Counted from the first letter of the stretch, positions 16,733-26,924 are shown. The stretch: 64,000 nucleotides of DNA from Vibrio superstes (GCF_003569005.1 NZ_BCUR01000001.1:1183893-1247892); one strand, 5' to 3'. Notes: generated by a model from the sequence alone, not told the origin. Numbers and translations are program-made.

Positions 16733-17013
16733 TAGGGTCTGTTGACCTTTTGAGGTTGTTTTTGTAGCGCTTTGTTGGGTATTAATACAAGGCAGTCGCT
16801 TTTAGGTGTGGTGGTTCCACATAAAAAGTGACTAACGCGGTAGGAATGCCCAACAAAGCGCTACCCGAAGGGCTCGGCAAGAAAGGCTCGTCCAGAAGTC
16901 ATTTACTCTTCGTTGAGCGACTTTTGCTTAGATGACTAGGCGGCAATTCCCTCGCCTTGATTAAATGGCTTCTGGTCGAGCAAAATTTAATCGCAAAAGG
17001 TCAACAGACCCTA
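16733..17013. mobile_element. Miniature inverted-repeat element, copy 1 (281 bp)
   Basis: Non-coding element with 20-bp perfect terminal inverted repeats (TAGGGTCTGTTGACCTTTTG and its complement), bounded by TA. Inside are two large imperfect hairpins: arms 16764-16783 with 16845-16864, and arms 16892-16905 with 16962-16975. A second copy, roughly 85-90% alike by eye, is at 27118-27383. It has no transposase gene, so it must have moved with help from outside. It fills most of the gap between the SDR gene and the efflux genes and ends 20 bases after the emrB-like stop. Confidence 0.85.
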
Positions 17014-17032
17014 GTTTAAGAGTCAAAACTTT

Positions 17033-18562
17033 CTAGTGCCCTGCAGGCGCTTGTGTCTTCTTGTTAGGGTTGTGTTTAGGGATCTTAAGCAAGAACAAGA
17101 ACGGAATAATCAATACAAACATCAGAGTAATGAAAGAGAAGGTATGCACAAACGCAACAATCTCTGATTGTTTGTGAAGCTGCTCTTGGAGTATGACTTG
17201 GGTTGTTGGATCGCTTAGTGATGAGCCTGTGTCACTGAGCCAATGCTGAAGGTTGGGATTGTAGGGGTTGATAGATTGACTCAGAGAGTTCCATTGCTCT
17301 TGAGCGCTTCTAAATTGGTAAGTGGTCGCGATAGAGATACCAAAGGAACTGCCTATGGTTCTAAATAGGTTGAAGATACTGGCACCTGCAACGCCTTGCT
17401 CCGGTTTCAGGGTTGTATAAGCGATAGAAGATAGACTTGAGAAGACTAAGCCCATACCACACCCTTGAATGACGCTAGGCAAAATCAACCAATAGAAGTC
17501 TATATTTTCTGAATACTGCGACATGATGATACCCGCTACACCACACAGCAAGGCGCCGATAGCGACCATCCCTCTTAGGCGATCATTATTCAGAAACTTA
17601 GCGGTAGCAATAAGCGTAATGGCAGCCGCAATACCCCTTGGCGCCATTAGTAGCCCGGTGGTATCAACAGGGTAGTTTAATGCACCCTCAAGCATCATAG
17701 GTAATTGTGCTGTAAGCCCAAACAAGGCGCTGGCGAAAATGGCCATCATGATTGAACCAAAGGCAAGATTTCGGTTGCCGATCATCCAGATAGGTGCAAC
17801 AGGGCTGCGTGTTTTGAAGCTACGATGAACAAAAAAAGTAAGTCCGACAATGGCAGCGATGAGACTGACTTGAATCAGGCGAGATTCAAACCAATCTAAT
17901 TGGTTACCCTGATCCAGTACCATTTGTAGCATGCCAATCCCTATGGCCATAGAAATCATGGTCGGCCAATCAATGGTGGTTTTGCTTTTGTTTGAGGTTT
18001 TCACAAACACAGAAATCATTGTGAGGCAGAATAGACCGACAGGCACGTTGACGTAGAACACCCAACGCCAATCCATGTTTTGAGTAATTAAGCCGCCTAA
18101 AGTGGGTCCTAAGATGGGGCCAAGTAAAATGCCAATACTAAAAATAGACATGGCCTTGCCACGCTCTTCAGGTGGAAATACGGATATCAATAGAGATTGG
18201 GAAAGAGGAATAACAACGGCGCCAAACATCCCTTGTATGATACGAAAGAGCACCATTGCTTCAATAGATTGAGCCTGCCCACAAAGAATGGAAGAGACCA
18301 TAAAGCCAGAGACCGCGACCAAAAGCAGGCGACGCTCTCCTAGGTTGCTAGAGAAGAAGCTAGTAAGGGGAATAAATATAGCTTCTGCCATTGTATAGGC
18401 AGTTAACACCCAGGTAATCGTGTCAGAGGTTGCACCAAGCGCACCTTGCATCTGCGGCAGAGCCACATTGGCGATAGTCATGTCGAGTAGCACCATGATT
18501 GCAGAGGTCATTACTGCAATCACAATCATCCATCGCTTGAAGGGGGTTATTGTCTCCACCAC
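17033..18562 (-). CDS. emrB: DHA2-family multidrug efflux MFS permease (EmrB type)
   Basis: Inner-membrane drug/proton antiporter, 509 residues with about 14 hydrophobic segments, the size and topology of EmrB/QacA. Motifs include LDMTIANVALPQMQGALGA in the first span, LTAYTMAEAIFIPLTSFFS, and the motif C-like GPILGPTLGGLI near residue 150. It overlaps by one base the upstream gene for a membrane-fusion protein, so together they make an EmrAB-type pump that needs a TolC-like outer channel encoded elsewhere. No local regulator is seen. The gene name is by family and may not be the true orthologue. Confidence 0.88.
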   Translation of the reverse strand: MVETITPFKRWMIVIAVMTSAIMVLLDMTIANVALPQMQGALGATSDTITWVLTAYTMAEAIFIPLTSFFSSNLGERRLLLVAVSGFMVSSILCGQAQSIEAMVLFRIIQGMFGAVVIPLSQSLLISVFPPEERGKAMSIFSIGILLGPILGPTLGGLITQNMDWRWVFYVNVPVGLFCLTMISVFVKTSNKSKTTIDWPTMISMAIGIGMLQMVLDQGNQLDWFESRLIQVSLIAAIVGLTFFVHRSFKTRSPVAPIWMIGNRNLAFGSIMMAIFASALFGLTAQLPMMLEGALNYPVDTTGLLMAPRGIAAAITLIATAKFLNNDRLRGMVAIGALLCGVAGIIMSQYSENIDFYWLILPSVIQGCGMGLVFSSLSSIAYTTLKPEQGVAGASIFNLFRTIGSSFGISIATTYQFRSAQEQWNSLSQSINPYNPNLQHWLSDTGSSLSDPTTQVILQEQLHKQSEIVAFVHTFSFITLMFVLIIPFLFLLKIPKHNPNKKTQAPAGH

Positions 18563-19557
18563 TATTCTCCGCTTGTTGTATCCACGGTGACTTGAGTGCT
18601 TGAGCCAATTCTTAAGATAGGCTTGCTTGCGAGATCATCAGTGATCACAATTTTCACAGGAAAGCGTTGGCCTATTTTCACCCAGTTGCCGGTGGCGTTT
18701 TCTGGTGGAAGCAGTGAAAAGCTAGTACCGCTGGCAGGAGAGATCTTCGCAAGTTTTCCATGCCATACAGCATCAGGATACATATCGACTTTAATACTGA
18801 CGGGCTGACCTTCTGAAAGGCGCGGCATTTGCGATTCTTTGAAGTTGGCTTGCACCCATTGTCCATACTGCTTCACTACTGGGAACAGTGGCTGGCCTGT
18901 TGCTACGAAGGTGCCTAGGTGGATTTTTACGTCCCCCACATAGCCATCAAAGGGAGCGCTAATTTCGGTATAGCTAAGATCAAGTTCTGCTTTTGCTAGT
19001 CGTGCAGCCGCTTGCTGAACGGCAGCTGATTTATCACCCTTGCCACCTTGCGCATCAATGGCTTGTTGCAATGATGCTTGTGCTGCATGCAAACGAGCTT
19101 GTGCGTCGGCAAGGTCAGTTCGGTCAGTATCAGCTTGCTGGATAGGGACAAGCTTCTTATCCACTAAAACTTGAGTACGTTTGTAAGTCTTTTGAGCGTT
19201 GAGCAGATTGGCTTTGGCCTCATTGAGTTGAGCGATTGCGGCGTTGACACCAGACTCTTGAGACTTGTTTTGCTGTAGCGCGGCTTGGTAAGCCGCTTGC
19301 GCTTCTTTTACGGCGATTTGATACGGCTGAGAATCGACAGAGATCAGGTGATCGCCCATATTCACAAACTGGAAATCATCAACAGAGACTTGGGTGATTC
19401 GTCCTTGGACTAATGGTGCGATAGAGACGGTTTTGCCGTGCACATAGGCATTGTCGGTAGAGGGGTGAAGATTACTGTAATGCCAGTAGTATGCCATTCC
19501 ACCACAGACCGCTAGCAGTATGACAGCGGCAATGTATCCTCTAATGTATTTCTTCAT
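18562..19557 (-). CDS. emrA: HlyD-family membrane fusion protein (EmrA type)
   Basis: Periplasmic adaptor of the efflux pump, 331 residues from ATG 19557. One membrane anchor (GYIAAVILLAVCGGMAYYW), biotinyl-lipoyl halves (STDNAYVHGKTVSIAPLVQGRI and DLSYTEISAPFDGYVGD), a long coiled-coil hairpin of about 120 residues between them (rich in Ala, Gln, Lys) and a beta-barrel domain. Longer in-frame starts exist up to 19692, but that extension lacks a ribosome site and does not fit the family; GGA precedes ATG 19557. It bridges the EmrB-like permease to an outer-membrane channel. Confidence 0.88.
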   Translation of the reverse strand: MKKYIRGYIAAVILLAVCGGMAYYWHYSNLHPSTDNAYVHGKTVSIAPLVQGRITQVSVDDFQFVNMGDHLISVDSQPYQIAVKEAQAAYQAALQQNKSQESGVNAAIAQLNEAKANLLNAQKTYKRTQVLVDKKLVPIQQADTDRTDLADAQARLHAAQASLQQAIDAQGGKGDKSAAVQQAAARLAKAELDLSYTEISAPFDGYVGDVKIHLGTFVATGQPLFPVVKQYGQWVQANFKESQMPRLSEGQPVSIKVDMYPDAVWHGKLAKISPASGTSFSLLPPENATGNWVKIGQRFPVKIVITDDLASKPILRIGSSTQVTVDTTSGE

Positions 19558-19719
19558 AGTCCATCCAAAATATGACATTAAAAATCGAATGATTTGATGG
19601 ACTAGACTATATGCTCTAATTTGAGGGTTTTGTATGCGAAAAAGTGCACACTTACTTTCAGTTTCTGTGTGTTCAGCTATTGCATAGCTCAATGTGGTAT
19701 TTGCTTTGGTGAATCGGTG

Positions 19720-21312
19720 CTAGAGATTTAATTGTGTTGAAACTGTTGTTTCCCCATTGCTATTGATATCAATGGATTGCTGGCTACTTTGTGCCTTATT
19801 GAGCAAATAACACTCTAGAGCATCTACTTCTACCTGTGACATTTCCAAGTATAATTTGGTGCGTCGATAGAGGATATCTTGCGCAGAATGTGCGAACTCA
19901 TACTCAAACAAATAGTCCACCTCAACAGCATACAATTGCTCTGAAAAGCGCTTACCTAGGTCTTGTTCTTCGCGCAGTGAATGAGCAATGATCAGTGCAC
20001 GAGTACCATAAATACTGACCCAACGCTCGATGATGTCTTGGTTTACAAAAGGGGCCAATTCAATTAATTGTGCAAGTAGATCTTGTTTATCAAACTGTTC
20101 TGCACCCGGTAAAAGGGTGCCATCGGTTGTGCAGGGATGCATTTCAGGAAAAAAGCGTTCTAGCTTACCTAGCGCGGCATTCGCCAACTTTCTATAGGTG
20201 GTCAGCTTGCCACCAAATACCGATAATAACGGCGCAGTTTCTAGGGAGTGCTGGAGGGTGAGGGTGTAATCTCTGGTGATTGCCTGAGGTGAGTCAGACT
20301 CATCATCGCAAAGAGGTCGTACGCCACTAAAGCTGGATATGATGTCGTCTTTGACTGTGGTGTGCTTAAAGTGTTGGTTTACCACGTCTAAGAGATAGTC
20401 TATTTCATCATCAGAAATAGTGACCTTACGAGGATCGCCTTTGTATTCGACATCGGTAGTGCCTATCAAAGAGTATTTATCTAAATAGGGGATGACGAAA
20501 ACAATGCGCCCATCCTGGTTCTGTAATATATAAGCGAATTCCTGAGAGTAGATTTTTGGAACTATGATATGCGAACCCTTGATAAGGCGAATGCCCATAG
20601 GTGATTTGGTTTGCACGGTATCGGTAATGAACTGTTTTACCCAAGGTCCGGTGGCATTGACGACACAGTGAGAGCGACGGGTCAGGCGCTCGCCGGTTCG
20701 GTGATCGATAAGCTCAACGGTCCATATCTTATCTTGCTGGGTAGCAGAAACCACCTCGCAGTAGTTTCGCACTTCAGCGCCGTTCTCTTTGGCTTGCATT
20801 GCATTGAGTACCACCAATCTTGCATCATCCACCCAGCAATCAGAGTACTCAAAGCCAACCTTAAATTCGTCATACATGATGCCGTCATCGCTTAGGGAAA
20901 CCTTACAAGACGCGGGCAATGAGTTGCGTGTGCTGAGATAATCGTACAAGTACATCCCAGTGCGAATCATCCAAGCAGGACGAAGGAAAGGGCGGTGAGG
21001 CAGGCGAAATCTCATCGGCCTTGCTATATGAGGCGCCTTTTTAAGGATCACTTCACGCTCTGCTAATGCCTCTGAGACCAAGCGAAACTCGTAGTGTTCT
21101 AGATACCGTAAACCGCCATGAATCAGTTTAGAACTGGCCGATGAGGTGGCACTGGCGAAGTCTTTGGCTTCAAATAGGGCGGTAGACAGTCCTCTAGAGA
21201 CTGCATCGGCTGCAATACCAACACCGTTGATACCACCGCCAACTACAATAATATCGAGAATCTGTGATTCGTGGTGATCGTGCTGTAATCGCTCTGATCT
21301 TGCTTGGTTCAT
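19720..21312 (-). CDS. glpD: Aerobic glycerol-3-phosphate dehydrogenase GlpD
   Basis: FAD-dependent, membrane-associated enzyme that oxidises glycerol 3-phosphate to dihydroxyacetone phosphate and passes electrons to quinone. 530 residues; FAD-binding glycine motif VVGGGINGVGIAADAVSRG near 24-42, the GGLRYLE segment near 66, and SVFGGKLTTYRKLA near 365 are all typical of GlpD. The N-terminal 20 residues are a polar extension before the FAD domain. No glpF, glpK or glpR is beside it. It stands alone between the efflux pair and yccT, with about 210 bp of upstream sequence in which I see no clear operator. Confidence 0.93.
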   Translation of the reverse strand: MNQARSERLQHDHHESQILDIIVVGGGINGVGIAADAVSRGLSTALFEAKDFASATSSASSKLIHGGLRYLEHYEFRLVSEALAEREVILKKAPHIARPMRFRLPHRPFLRPAWMIRTGMYLYDYLSTRNSLPASCKVSLSDDGIMYDEFKVGFEYSDCWVDDARLVVLNAMQAKENGAEVRNYCEVVSATQQDKIWTVELIDHRTGERLTRRSHCVVNATGPWVKQFITDTVQTKSPMGIRLIKGSHIIVPKIYSQEFAYILQNQDGRIVFVIPYLDKYSLIGTTDVEYKGDPRKVTISDDEIDYLLDVVNQHFKHTTVKDDIISSFSGVRPLCDDESDSPQAITRDYTLTLQHSLETAPLLSVFGGKLTTYRKLANAALGKLERFFPEMHPCTTDGTLLPGAEQFDKQDLLAQLIELAPFVNQDIIERWVSIYGTRALIIAHSLREEQDLGKRFSEQLYAVEVDYLFEYEFAHSAQDILYRRTKLYLEMSQVEVDALECYLLNKAQSSQQSIDINSNGETTVSTQLNL

Positions 21313-21523
21313 TAGCTAACTACCCTATGAGAACGTTTACACTTTTAACTCGAAAAGTGTCCAATGCTAGTTTGGGTTTATACGTATAGCTTAAGACATT
21401 GCGATTAAGGAAATGGAGAGGCTAGGGCGATTTTCATAGTTTTGTTTGAAAATCACCCAGAATTGAGAGAGGAGTCTCTATTTTGAGGTGCAAGACTCCA
21501 ATTCTTGACTGCGGGAGTCGGTA

Positions 21524-22231
21524 TTACTGGCTGTTAACGTAGGCTTTAAAGCGCGCTTTGGTTGCATCGTCGGCCTTGCCGTACCAGAACATCAGCATCT
21601 CTTCTTCGGTCGTTGCTGTTGTGGTCTCTGGGAGTTGCGTTGGCGTTGCATTCGCTGTTGGTGTTTCAGCAACAGGCACTACAGTTACTTTCTGTCCAGA
21701 GGCTTGTGCTGCTGTTACTGCGGCATATGCAGCACTGTTGGTGGTTGCGATTGCAGTAGCGCCACCCGCGGCATTGAACTTAATCATTTCTGTTTCGTAA
21801 TCGCGGCCAATTTGCATGCCCTCATACACCAACTTGTCTTGGGTCATCTCTATGGTTTGGTTGGACTCGTTCACCAATTTCCAATCAGGGTTGTTATTGA
21901 ATCTCTGTGCTTCACGGATGTTGCGGTACTTAGGAAATTCAAACTCTAGATTCTCGTTCTCAGCGGTAAACTTCGCCACGATAACGTCAGAGTTCATTTT
22001 CTCGAACTCTTGGCCTTGTTTAAAGCTAGGTACGTAGCGAAATACGATCTGGTTTTCGCCGTCAGGCAGAATTGCTGTAGAGCTTGATGAGAAGAACCCA
22101 CCGTCAATCTCAGGTTCTGTGCCGTTGACAAGTAGTAGGTCAACATCCTCAGGAAGACTGATAGTGACCTCTGCAAATGCAGGTGCAGTCAGTGATAGTG
22201 CTAGTCCGGTTAGCAAAATTTTCTTGTACAT
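21524..22231 (-). CDS. yccT: DUF2057 family protein YccT
   Basis: Exported protein of 235 residues. Signal peptide MYKKILLTGLALSLTAPAFA, then the DUF2057 core with LPEDVDLLLVNG, the GENQIVFRYVP strand and the KYRNIREAQRFNNNPDWKLV segment. In E. coli YccT (CsgI) dampens curli assembly; whether the Vibrio protein does so is not known. The stretch at about residues 150-205 is Ala/Thr rich and low in complexity. It follows yccS by nine bases and is surely co-transcribed with it. Confidence 0.85.
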   Translation of the reverse strand: MYKKILLTGLALSLTAPAFAEVTISLPEDVDLLLVNGTEPEIDGGFFSSSSTAILPDGENQIVFRYVPSFKQGQEFEKMNSDVIVAKFTAENENLEFEFPKYRNIREAQRFNNNPDWKLVNESNQTIEMTQDKLVYEGMQIGRDYETEMIKFNAAGGATAIATTNSAAYAAVTAAQASGQKVTVVPVAETPTANATPTQLPETTTATTEEEMLMFWYGKADDATKARFKAYVNSQ

Positions 22232-22240
22232 AGAGCTTCT

Positions 22241-24403
22241 CTAAAGTTTTGGGTCTAAGACCAATTTTGATTTTGAAAAAGTTTGGCTGAGTGTTTTTAT
22301 CTCTGGCAACATTCTGTGGATCAAGTGCAGTTGTTGCAAGATCATCTGTGCAGATGTGCCATCACTCTCACGCCATTGTGATAGTTTGTGTTGGATATGA
22401 TTGGTATCGAACACTTTTTCATCGAAGGGTTCATCACGCAAAGCCTTCTCAATAGCATCGAGCTTAACATGAATCTCCTGATATGCATCAATTACTAGCT
22501 TGTGTGTTGTCGCGTCACTGAGTTGTGTCCTATGTGCACCCAGCGCCGACACGTAACTGAGTAGGGCATGATTTAAGGTCAAGAAACGAAAACTTTCGTT
22601 GACGGCATGCTGATATTTACCGGGTTCGGCGAGCATATTGCTAATAGCCGCGCTCAGGTTCGCGTCATGGCTATGAGCAGCACGGCGAGCGATGCGGTAG
22701 TTGAGGTCGTCGGTTTTTCCTAGTCGATACTGAGCAATAATCTGAGCGAGGTAATTTCCGTTAGCCTTAATTGCTTGCGCCATAAGATAGGGCAATTTCT
22801 TTGCTTGCCAATCAGGCAGAATAAAGTAGACAGCACCTGCAGCCAGTAGGCTTCCTATTAGGGTATCAATCAACCTTGGGACAATCACCGCATATCCAGC
22901 GCCAAGTTGAGAGAACAAGAACAACACCAATACAGTAATAATTGCTGTTGCATAAGCGTAGTTGTGTAGCCTAAATGCAAAGAAGAGTACGCTGGAAATG
23001 ACAATAACGAACAGTTGCCCTTCCACTTCAGGAATAAGAGTGAGCATCACGACGCCAAGGATCAATCCGGCAAAGGTGCCACTGATCCTATGGAATAGCT
23101 TTTGTTTGGTGGAGCTAAAGTTACGCTGACAGACAAATAAGGTGGTCAGTAGTATCCAGAACCCATGCTCAATAGAGAATAACTCAATGATGCCATAGCC
23201 AACGGTGAGTGCCGTTGCGAGCCTTATGGCATGGCGAAACAGTACCGAAGAGGGGGAAAGACTGTCGCTGATTCGCTGCCACATCTGTTTGGCGGTATGC
23301 GCGGTTCTATCATCCAGCACATGATCAAACGATTGTGCATCAGGGTTGTTCACGTTATTCAGCAATCTATCGACCGTACACAAGTTATTGAATAGGTACT
23401 GAAGCTGAGCTAAAGATTGTTGCCACTCAGGGTTACGTTGTTCAATGAGGTGAGTCATTGCTCCCTGAAGTTCATCCAAAGCGATAACCGATTCTTGACT
23501 GCGTTTATAAGGCTGGTTCAGCCTTAGGGATTCCGCTATATATTCGCACTCTTTGGCGTAGGACTGAATCAGGTGTTTGAATCGAAATAGTACATCTGAG
23601 CGTTCAAAATGCAGAGCAAGGTCTTGATAACGGTAGTGACTTGAGCTGAGTCTTTCATGCATATCTTGGGCAAGGAAGTAGATACGCAAAAATCGGTCAC
23701 TCGGGCCATCGACATGCCCTTTCTTTGAGCGCTTTATCAGGGTGTCACGGCATAGCTCCAACGCTTCTACCGTATTTGCGTTAAGCCTGGCTTCCGCAAT
23801 GCGCATCGGCTGAGGTGTAAGCCCTATCGTCGGGTGAAAAAGGCGACTCTTTGTGTCTAGGTAGCGTGATAGCTGATGAAAGGTCTGTGAAAGACTCAGC
23901 TGAACGGGCTGCATTGGCCACAAGCTTTGCCATATTAATGAAAGCAAATAGTACCAAGCCGCCCCTAGCAGCAACAGGATTGGCTGACTCCAAATATCGG
24001 TACTTTCGCTGGCCCCCAACATGGTATAGATAGCGATCAGCAATGAACCAAAGGCGATGCTCGCATAGCGCGGGCCAATGGCGCCTAGCATGATAAAAGT
24101 GAAGGTTGAAATGAATAACCCAAGGGCAAAAGCAAGGGGATAAGGGTAGAGCACCTCGATGGAAATACTCGCAATCGCAAAACAGATAAAGGTTAGGGTC
24201 AGTGCTTTTAAACGTCCCCAGAAATTGTCGTCTGTTTCCGCAAGAGCGGCTGCGATGACGCCAAGAACCAGTGGCGTGATGAGAGTATATTGACCTAGAT
24301 ACCAACATGGCAGTACGACACCTAACATGGTGACTAGGATGAGAAGGCTGTAGTTAATCGTTTTATTCGCCCAGTATTGGCGAAGTGTGGCAGAAGTGTT
24401 CAC
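22241..24403 (-). CDS. yccS: FUSC-family inner membrane protein YccS
   Basis: Membrane protein of 720 residues with two clusters of hydrophobic segments (about 15-165 and 390-525) separated by a helical cytoplasmic region, the layout of YccS/FUSC proteins. The family is related to aromatic-acid efflux (AaeB) proteins and to plant aluminium-activated channels; the substrate is unknown. The FWILLTTLFVCQRNFSSTKQKL-type segment following the second cluster start is the FUSC signature. It heads the yccS-yccT unit and is divergent from helD, an association also seen in enterobacteria. Confidence 0.88.
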   Translation of the reverse strand: MNTSATLRQYWANKTINYSLLILVTMLGVVLPCWYLGQYTLITPLVLGVIAAALAETDDNFWGRLKALTLTFICFAIASISIEVLYPYPLAFALGLFISTFTFIMLGAIGPRYASIAFGSLLIAIYTMLGASESTDIWSQPILLLLGAAWYYLLSLIWQSLWPMQPVQLSLSQTFHQLSRYLDTKSRLFHPTIGLTPQPMRIAEARLNANTVEALELCRDTLIKRSKKGHVDGPSDRFLRIYFLAQDMHERLSSSHYRYQDLALHFERSDVLFRFKHLIQSYAKECEYIAESLRLNQPYKRSQESVIALDELQGAMTHLIEQRNPEWQQSLAQLQYLFNNLCTVDRLLNNVNNPDAQSFDHVLDDRTAHTAKQMWQRISDSLSPSSVLFRHAIRLATALTVGYGIIELFSIEHGFWILLTTLFVCQRNFSSTKQKLFHRISGTFAGLILGVVMLTLIPEVEGQLFVIVISSVLFFAFRLHNYAYATAIITVLVLFLFSQLGAGYAVIVPRLIDTLIGSLLAAGAVYFILPDWQAKKLPYLMAQAIKANGNYLAQIIAQYRLGKTDDLNYRIARRAAHSHDANLSAAISNMLAEPGKYQHAVNESFRFLTLNHALLSYVSALGAHRTQLSDATTHKLVIDAYQEIHVKLDAIEKALRDEPFDEKVFDTNHIQHKLSQWRESDGTSAQMILQQLHLIHRMLPEIKTLSQTFSKSKLVLDPKL

Positions 24404-24610
24404 AGAGTTTTAGGCTAGCCTTTTTTAATATCTTGTTACTTTACACAGGGTTAATGCGATTTGCACTCAATTGAGAAGCGACTGTGCGTGCGATCTTACT
24501 GAACTTTCAAAGAAAAACCTAAAAATTACCTACCGCTTAATGCGTTCATTGGATTAATCATAGTAAACTGAAGCGGTTCAACCCGAAATCTTAAGGACAA
24601 GTACGCTAAC

Positions 24611-26686
24611 ATGCAGTTGCAAGCCACCCCGTCAGCTCGTTTTTTCTTACAAGACGAATACTTTGATATCAAGCTAGAGAAGGATCAGTTGGTTCTTACC
24701 TCTCGAGAGAATCAAACCTCGATCCCTTTTTCGGAATGGAGCGGTAAAACCTCCATTGAGCGTGGCTTAGTATGGGGAAGCATTACCTTTTATGGCTACC
24801 AACAACAGCAAGCTGATGAAGCGGTGCAAAACGCCTGGCAGATTCAGGGGCTATCTTGGGGAAAGGCCAAGTCATTTGGCCGAACTGCAGTTCAGTATTA
24901 TGAAAAATGGCACCGCTTGCAATGTCGTCAGTTGAATCTCTACTTACCTAAGTGGCAACAAAAACTGCAATTGCTGCGTCAGAAGCCCGCTTACCTTGCA
25001 CACTCAGAGTGGCGTTCTTGGCAAGAAATGGTGCATGCTGATCTTGAAGAAATGAACATCAGTTTGAATGATGCAAACCAGCGCATGCCTGAAAATATGC
25101 AAGAGGTGAATCAATGGCTATGTCCTAAAGGGGACATGGTTAAGGAGCGTAATGAACTCTGGCTCACCAATGAAACTCAGAACTGGCAAGTGCTGTTTGC
25201 TCAAATTGAAAACTCTCCTCTGAATGCATCTCAGCAAAAATCTGTCTTGCTAAATAACGATCACAACTTGATCTTAGCGGGAGCAGGTACCGGTAAAACC
25301 AGCGTGCTTATGGCTAGAGTGGCGTATCTGCTACAAAGTCATCAAGCTCAGGCTGAAGAGATTGCCCTGCTCGCGTTTGGCAAAGATGCCGCCACGGAGA
25401 TGTCACAGCGTCTATCCAATAAAATAGGTGTGACCTCGCAAAAGGTGAATGTAAGTACCTTCCATAAGATGGCGCTGCATATCATTCAACATGTGGATGG
25501 CAGTCCTGCGAAGGTGAGTTCGCTGGCGTCTGAGACAAAGCAAAAGCAGCAGTGGTGCGCACAGTGGCTAAAAGAACACTGGACTAACGCCACCAACTTT
25601 AAGCGCTGGCAAAAACATCTATCACAGTGGCCCATCGCTTATTTGAAGGGAGATGTAGACCTTGGTAGCCAGTTTGAAAACCCGAAATTGATCGCTTGGC
25701 TTGATCAGCAGCTGGATCAACTGTGCTCGATGAATATCACCAAGAAATCCATTCAACAGCAGGTCATTGAGCATCCTGAGTACTCGCGTCTTAATAGCGA
25801 ACTGCAGTTGGTGTGGCCTTGTTATCAAGCGTGGAAACAATACTTGAAGGAACAAGGTGAATTGGATTTCCATTCAATGATAGAAAAAGCCACGCAGTAT
25901 GTGTCTAAGAATCGATTTAAGGCTCCATGGCGCTACTTAATGGTGGACGAGTATCAAGATATTTCTCCAGCACGCTTAGCTTTAGTTGAAGCGATTGTGA
26001 ATCAACCCTGCGAGCAAGGAAGACGCTCGTTATTTGCTGTCGGTGATGATTGGCAATCGATTTATCAATTTGCCGGTTCTGATGTAAATCTGACAACAGG
26101 CTTCCTCGAACGTTTTCCTGATGCGGCGACTCATCATCTTGATACAACGTATCGCTTTAATTCTCAGATTGCAGATGTGGCGGGTGAGTTTATACTGCAA
26201 AACCCTCTGCAACTGACTAAAACGCTCACCGCACACAAGCAGCAGAAACAAAAAGCGGTCTCGGTAGTCGCAGAAGCTAAGCTAGAGAAAACATTGCAAC
26301 GAGTGAACAATTCTCATAAGTCTTTGTCTGTTTTGGTACTTGGACGCACCCATAAAGACAAACCAAGTAAGCTTAAACAGTGGCAATCAGAGTACAGTAA
26401 CCTCGAGTTTAACTTTATGACCTGCCACTCGAGTAAAGGGAAAGAGGCAGATGTTGTATTACTGATGGGAGTGAACGAGCATAACTTCCCACAAAAAGAG
26501 CGCGCACCGCATCTTGATGTTGCTCTTAAATCGAGTAATGAATCTTTCCCGTTTGCAGAGGAGCGTCGCTTGTTTTACGTGGCTCTGACTCGAGCAAAAC
26601 AAGAGGCAATAGTGAGTTACGATCTTCAACCATCACCCTTTATCACAGAGCTACTTGAAGGCTCTTATGCGGTGAAAAAGAAGTAA
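24611..26686 (+). CDS. helD: DNA helicase IV (HelD)
   Basis: Superfamily I DNA helicase of 691 residues, the size of E. coli helicase IV. The N-terminal third (1-200) is the HelD-specific region; motif I LILAGAGTGKTSVLMARVAYLL lies near 220, motif II MVDEYQDISP near 450, motif III VGDDWQSIYQFAGSD near 480, and motif VI region RRLFYVALTRAKQ near 660. It unwinds DNA 3' to 5' using ATP and takes part in recombination and repair. Divergent from yccS; the tail-to-tail neighbour on the minus strand starts two bases after its stop. Confidence 0.93.
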   Translation: MQLQATPSARFFLQDEYFDIKLEKDQLVLTSRENQTSIPFSEWSGKTSIERGLVWGSITFYGYQQQQADEAVQNAWQIQGLSWGKAKSFGRTAVQYYEKWHRLQCRQLNLYLPKWQQKLQLLRQKPAYLAHSEWRSWQEMVHADLEEMNISLNDANQRMPENMQEVNQWLCPKGDMVKERNELWLTNETQNWQVLFAQIENSPLNASQQKSVLLNNDHNLILAGAGTGKTSVLMARVAYLLQSHQAQAEEIALLAFGKDAATEMSQRLSNKIGVTSQKVNVSTFHKMALHIIQHVDGSPAKVSSLASETKQKQQWCAQWLKEHWTNATNFKRWQKHLSQWPIAYLKGDVDLGSQFENPKLIAWLDQQLDQLCSMNITKKSIQQQVIEHPEYSRLNSELQLVWPCYQAWKQYLKEQGELDFHSMIEKATQYVSKNRFKAPWRYLMVDEYQDISPARLALVEAIVNQPCEQGRRSLFAVGDDWQSIYQFAGSDVNLTTGFLERFPDAATHHLDTTYRFNSQIADVAGEFILQNPLQLTKTLTAHKQQKQKAVSVVAEAKLEKTLQRVNNSHKSLSVLVLGRTHKDKPSKLKQWQSEYSNLEFNFMTCHSSKGKEADVVLLMGVNEHNFPQKERAPHLDVALKSSNESFPFAEERRLFYVALTRAKQEAIVSYDLQPSPFITELLEGSYAVKKK

Positions 26687-26687
26687 G

Positions 26688-26924
26688 TCACTTTTTACTG
26701 CCAAAGAATGATGTTAAGGAACGGGCGGTAGTTTTTTTGCCGTCTTGATAAGCATCTAGTGGATTGGAGTCTTGACCTGATAGCCAAAGCCCACCATGTA
26801 CTACCGCTGTAAACAGAAAAATGACCGCGACTCCCATTGCAATGAGTCCGAGTATGTCGAAGTAAACCATAACCAGAGAAAAGGCGCATAGGGCTAGGCA
26901 TATAAGTGTTATCTTTTTACTCAT
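26688..26924 (-). CDS. Small inner membrane protein, unknown
   Basis: Protein of 78 residues that I do not recognise. Two adjacent hydrophobic segments (about 3-24 and 26-48: KKITLICLALCAFSLVMVYF and LGLIAMGVAVIFLF) are followed by a charged tail SNPLDAYQDGKKTTARSLTSFFGSKK. I took ATG 26924 as start because GAGGTC lies five bases before it; an upstream in-frame codon at 26939 lies before that site. Its stop is two bases from the convergent helD stop. Confidence 0.7.
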   Translation of the reverse strand: MSKKITLICLALCAFSLVMVYFDILGLIAMGVAVIFLFTAVVHGGLWLSGQDSNPLDAYQDGKKTTARSLTSFFGSKK

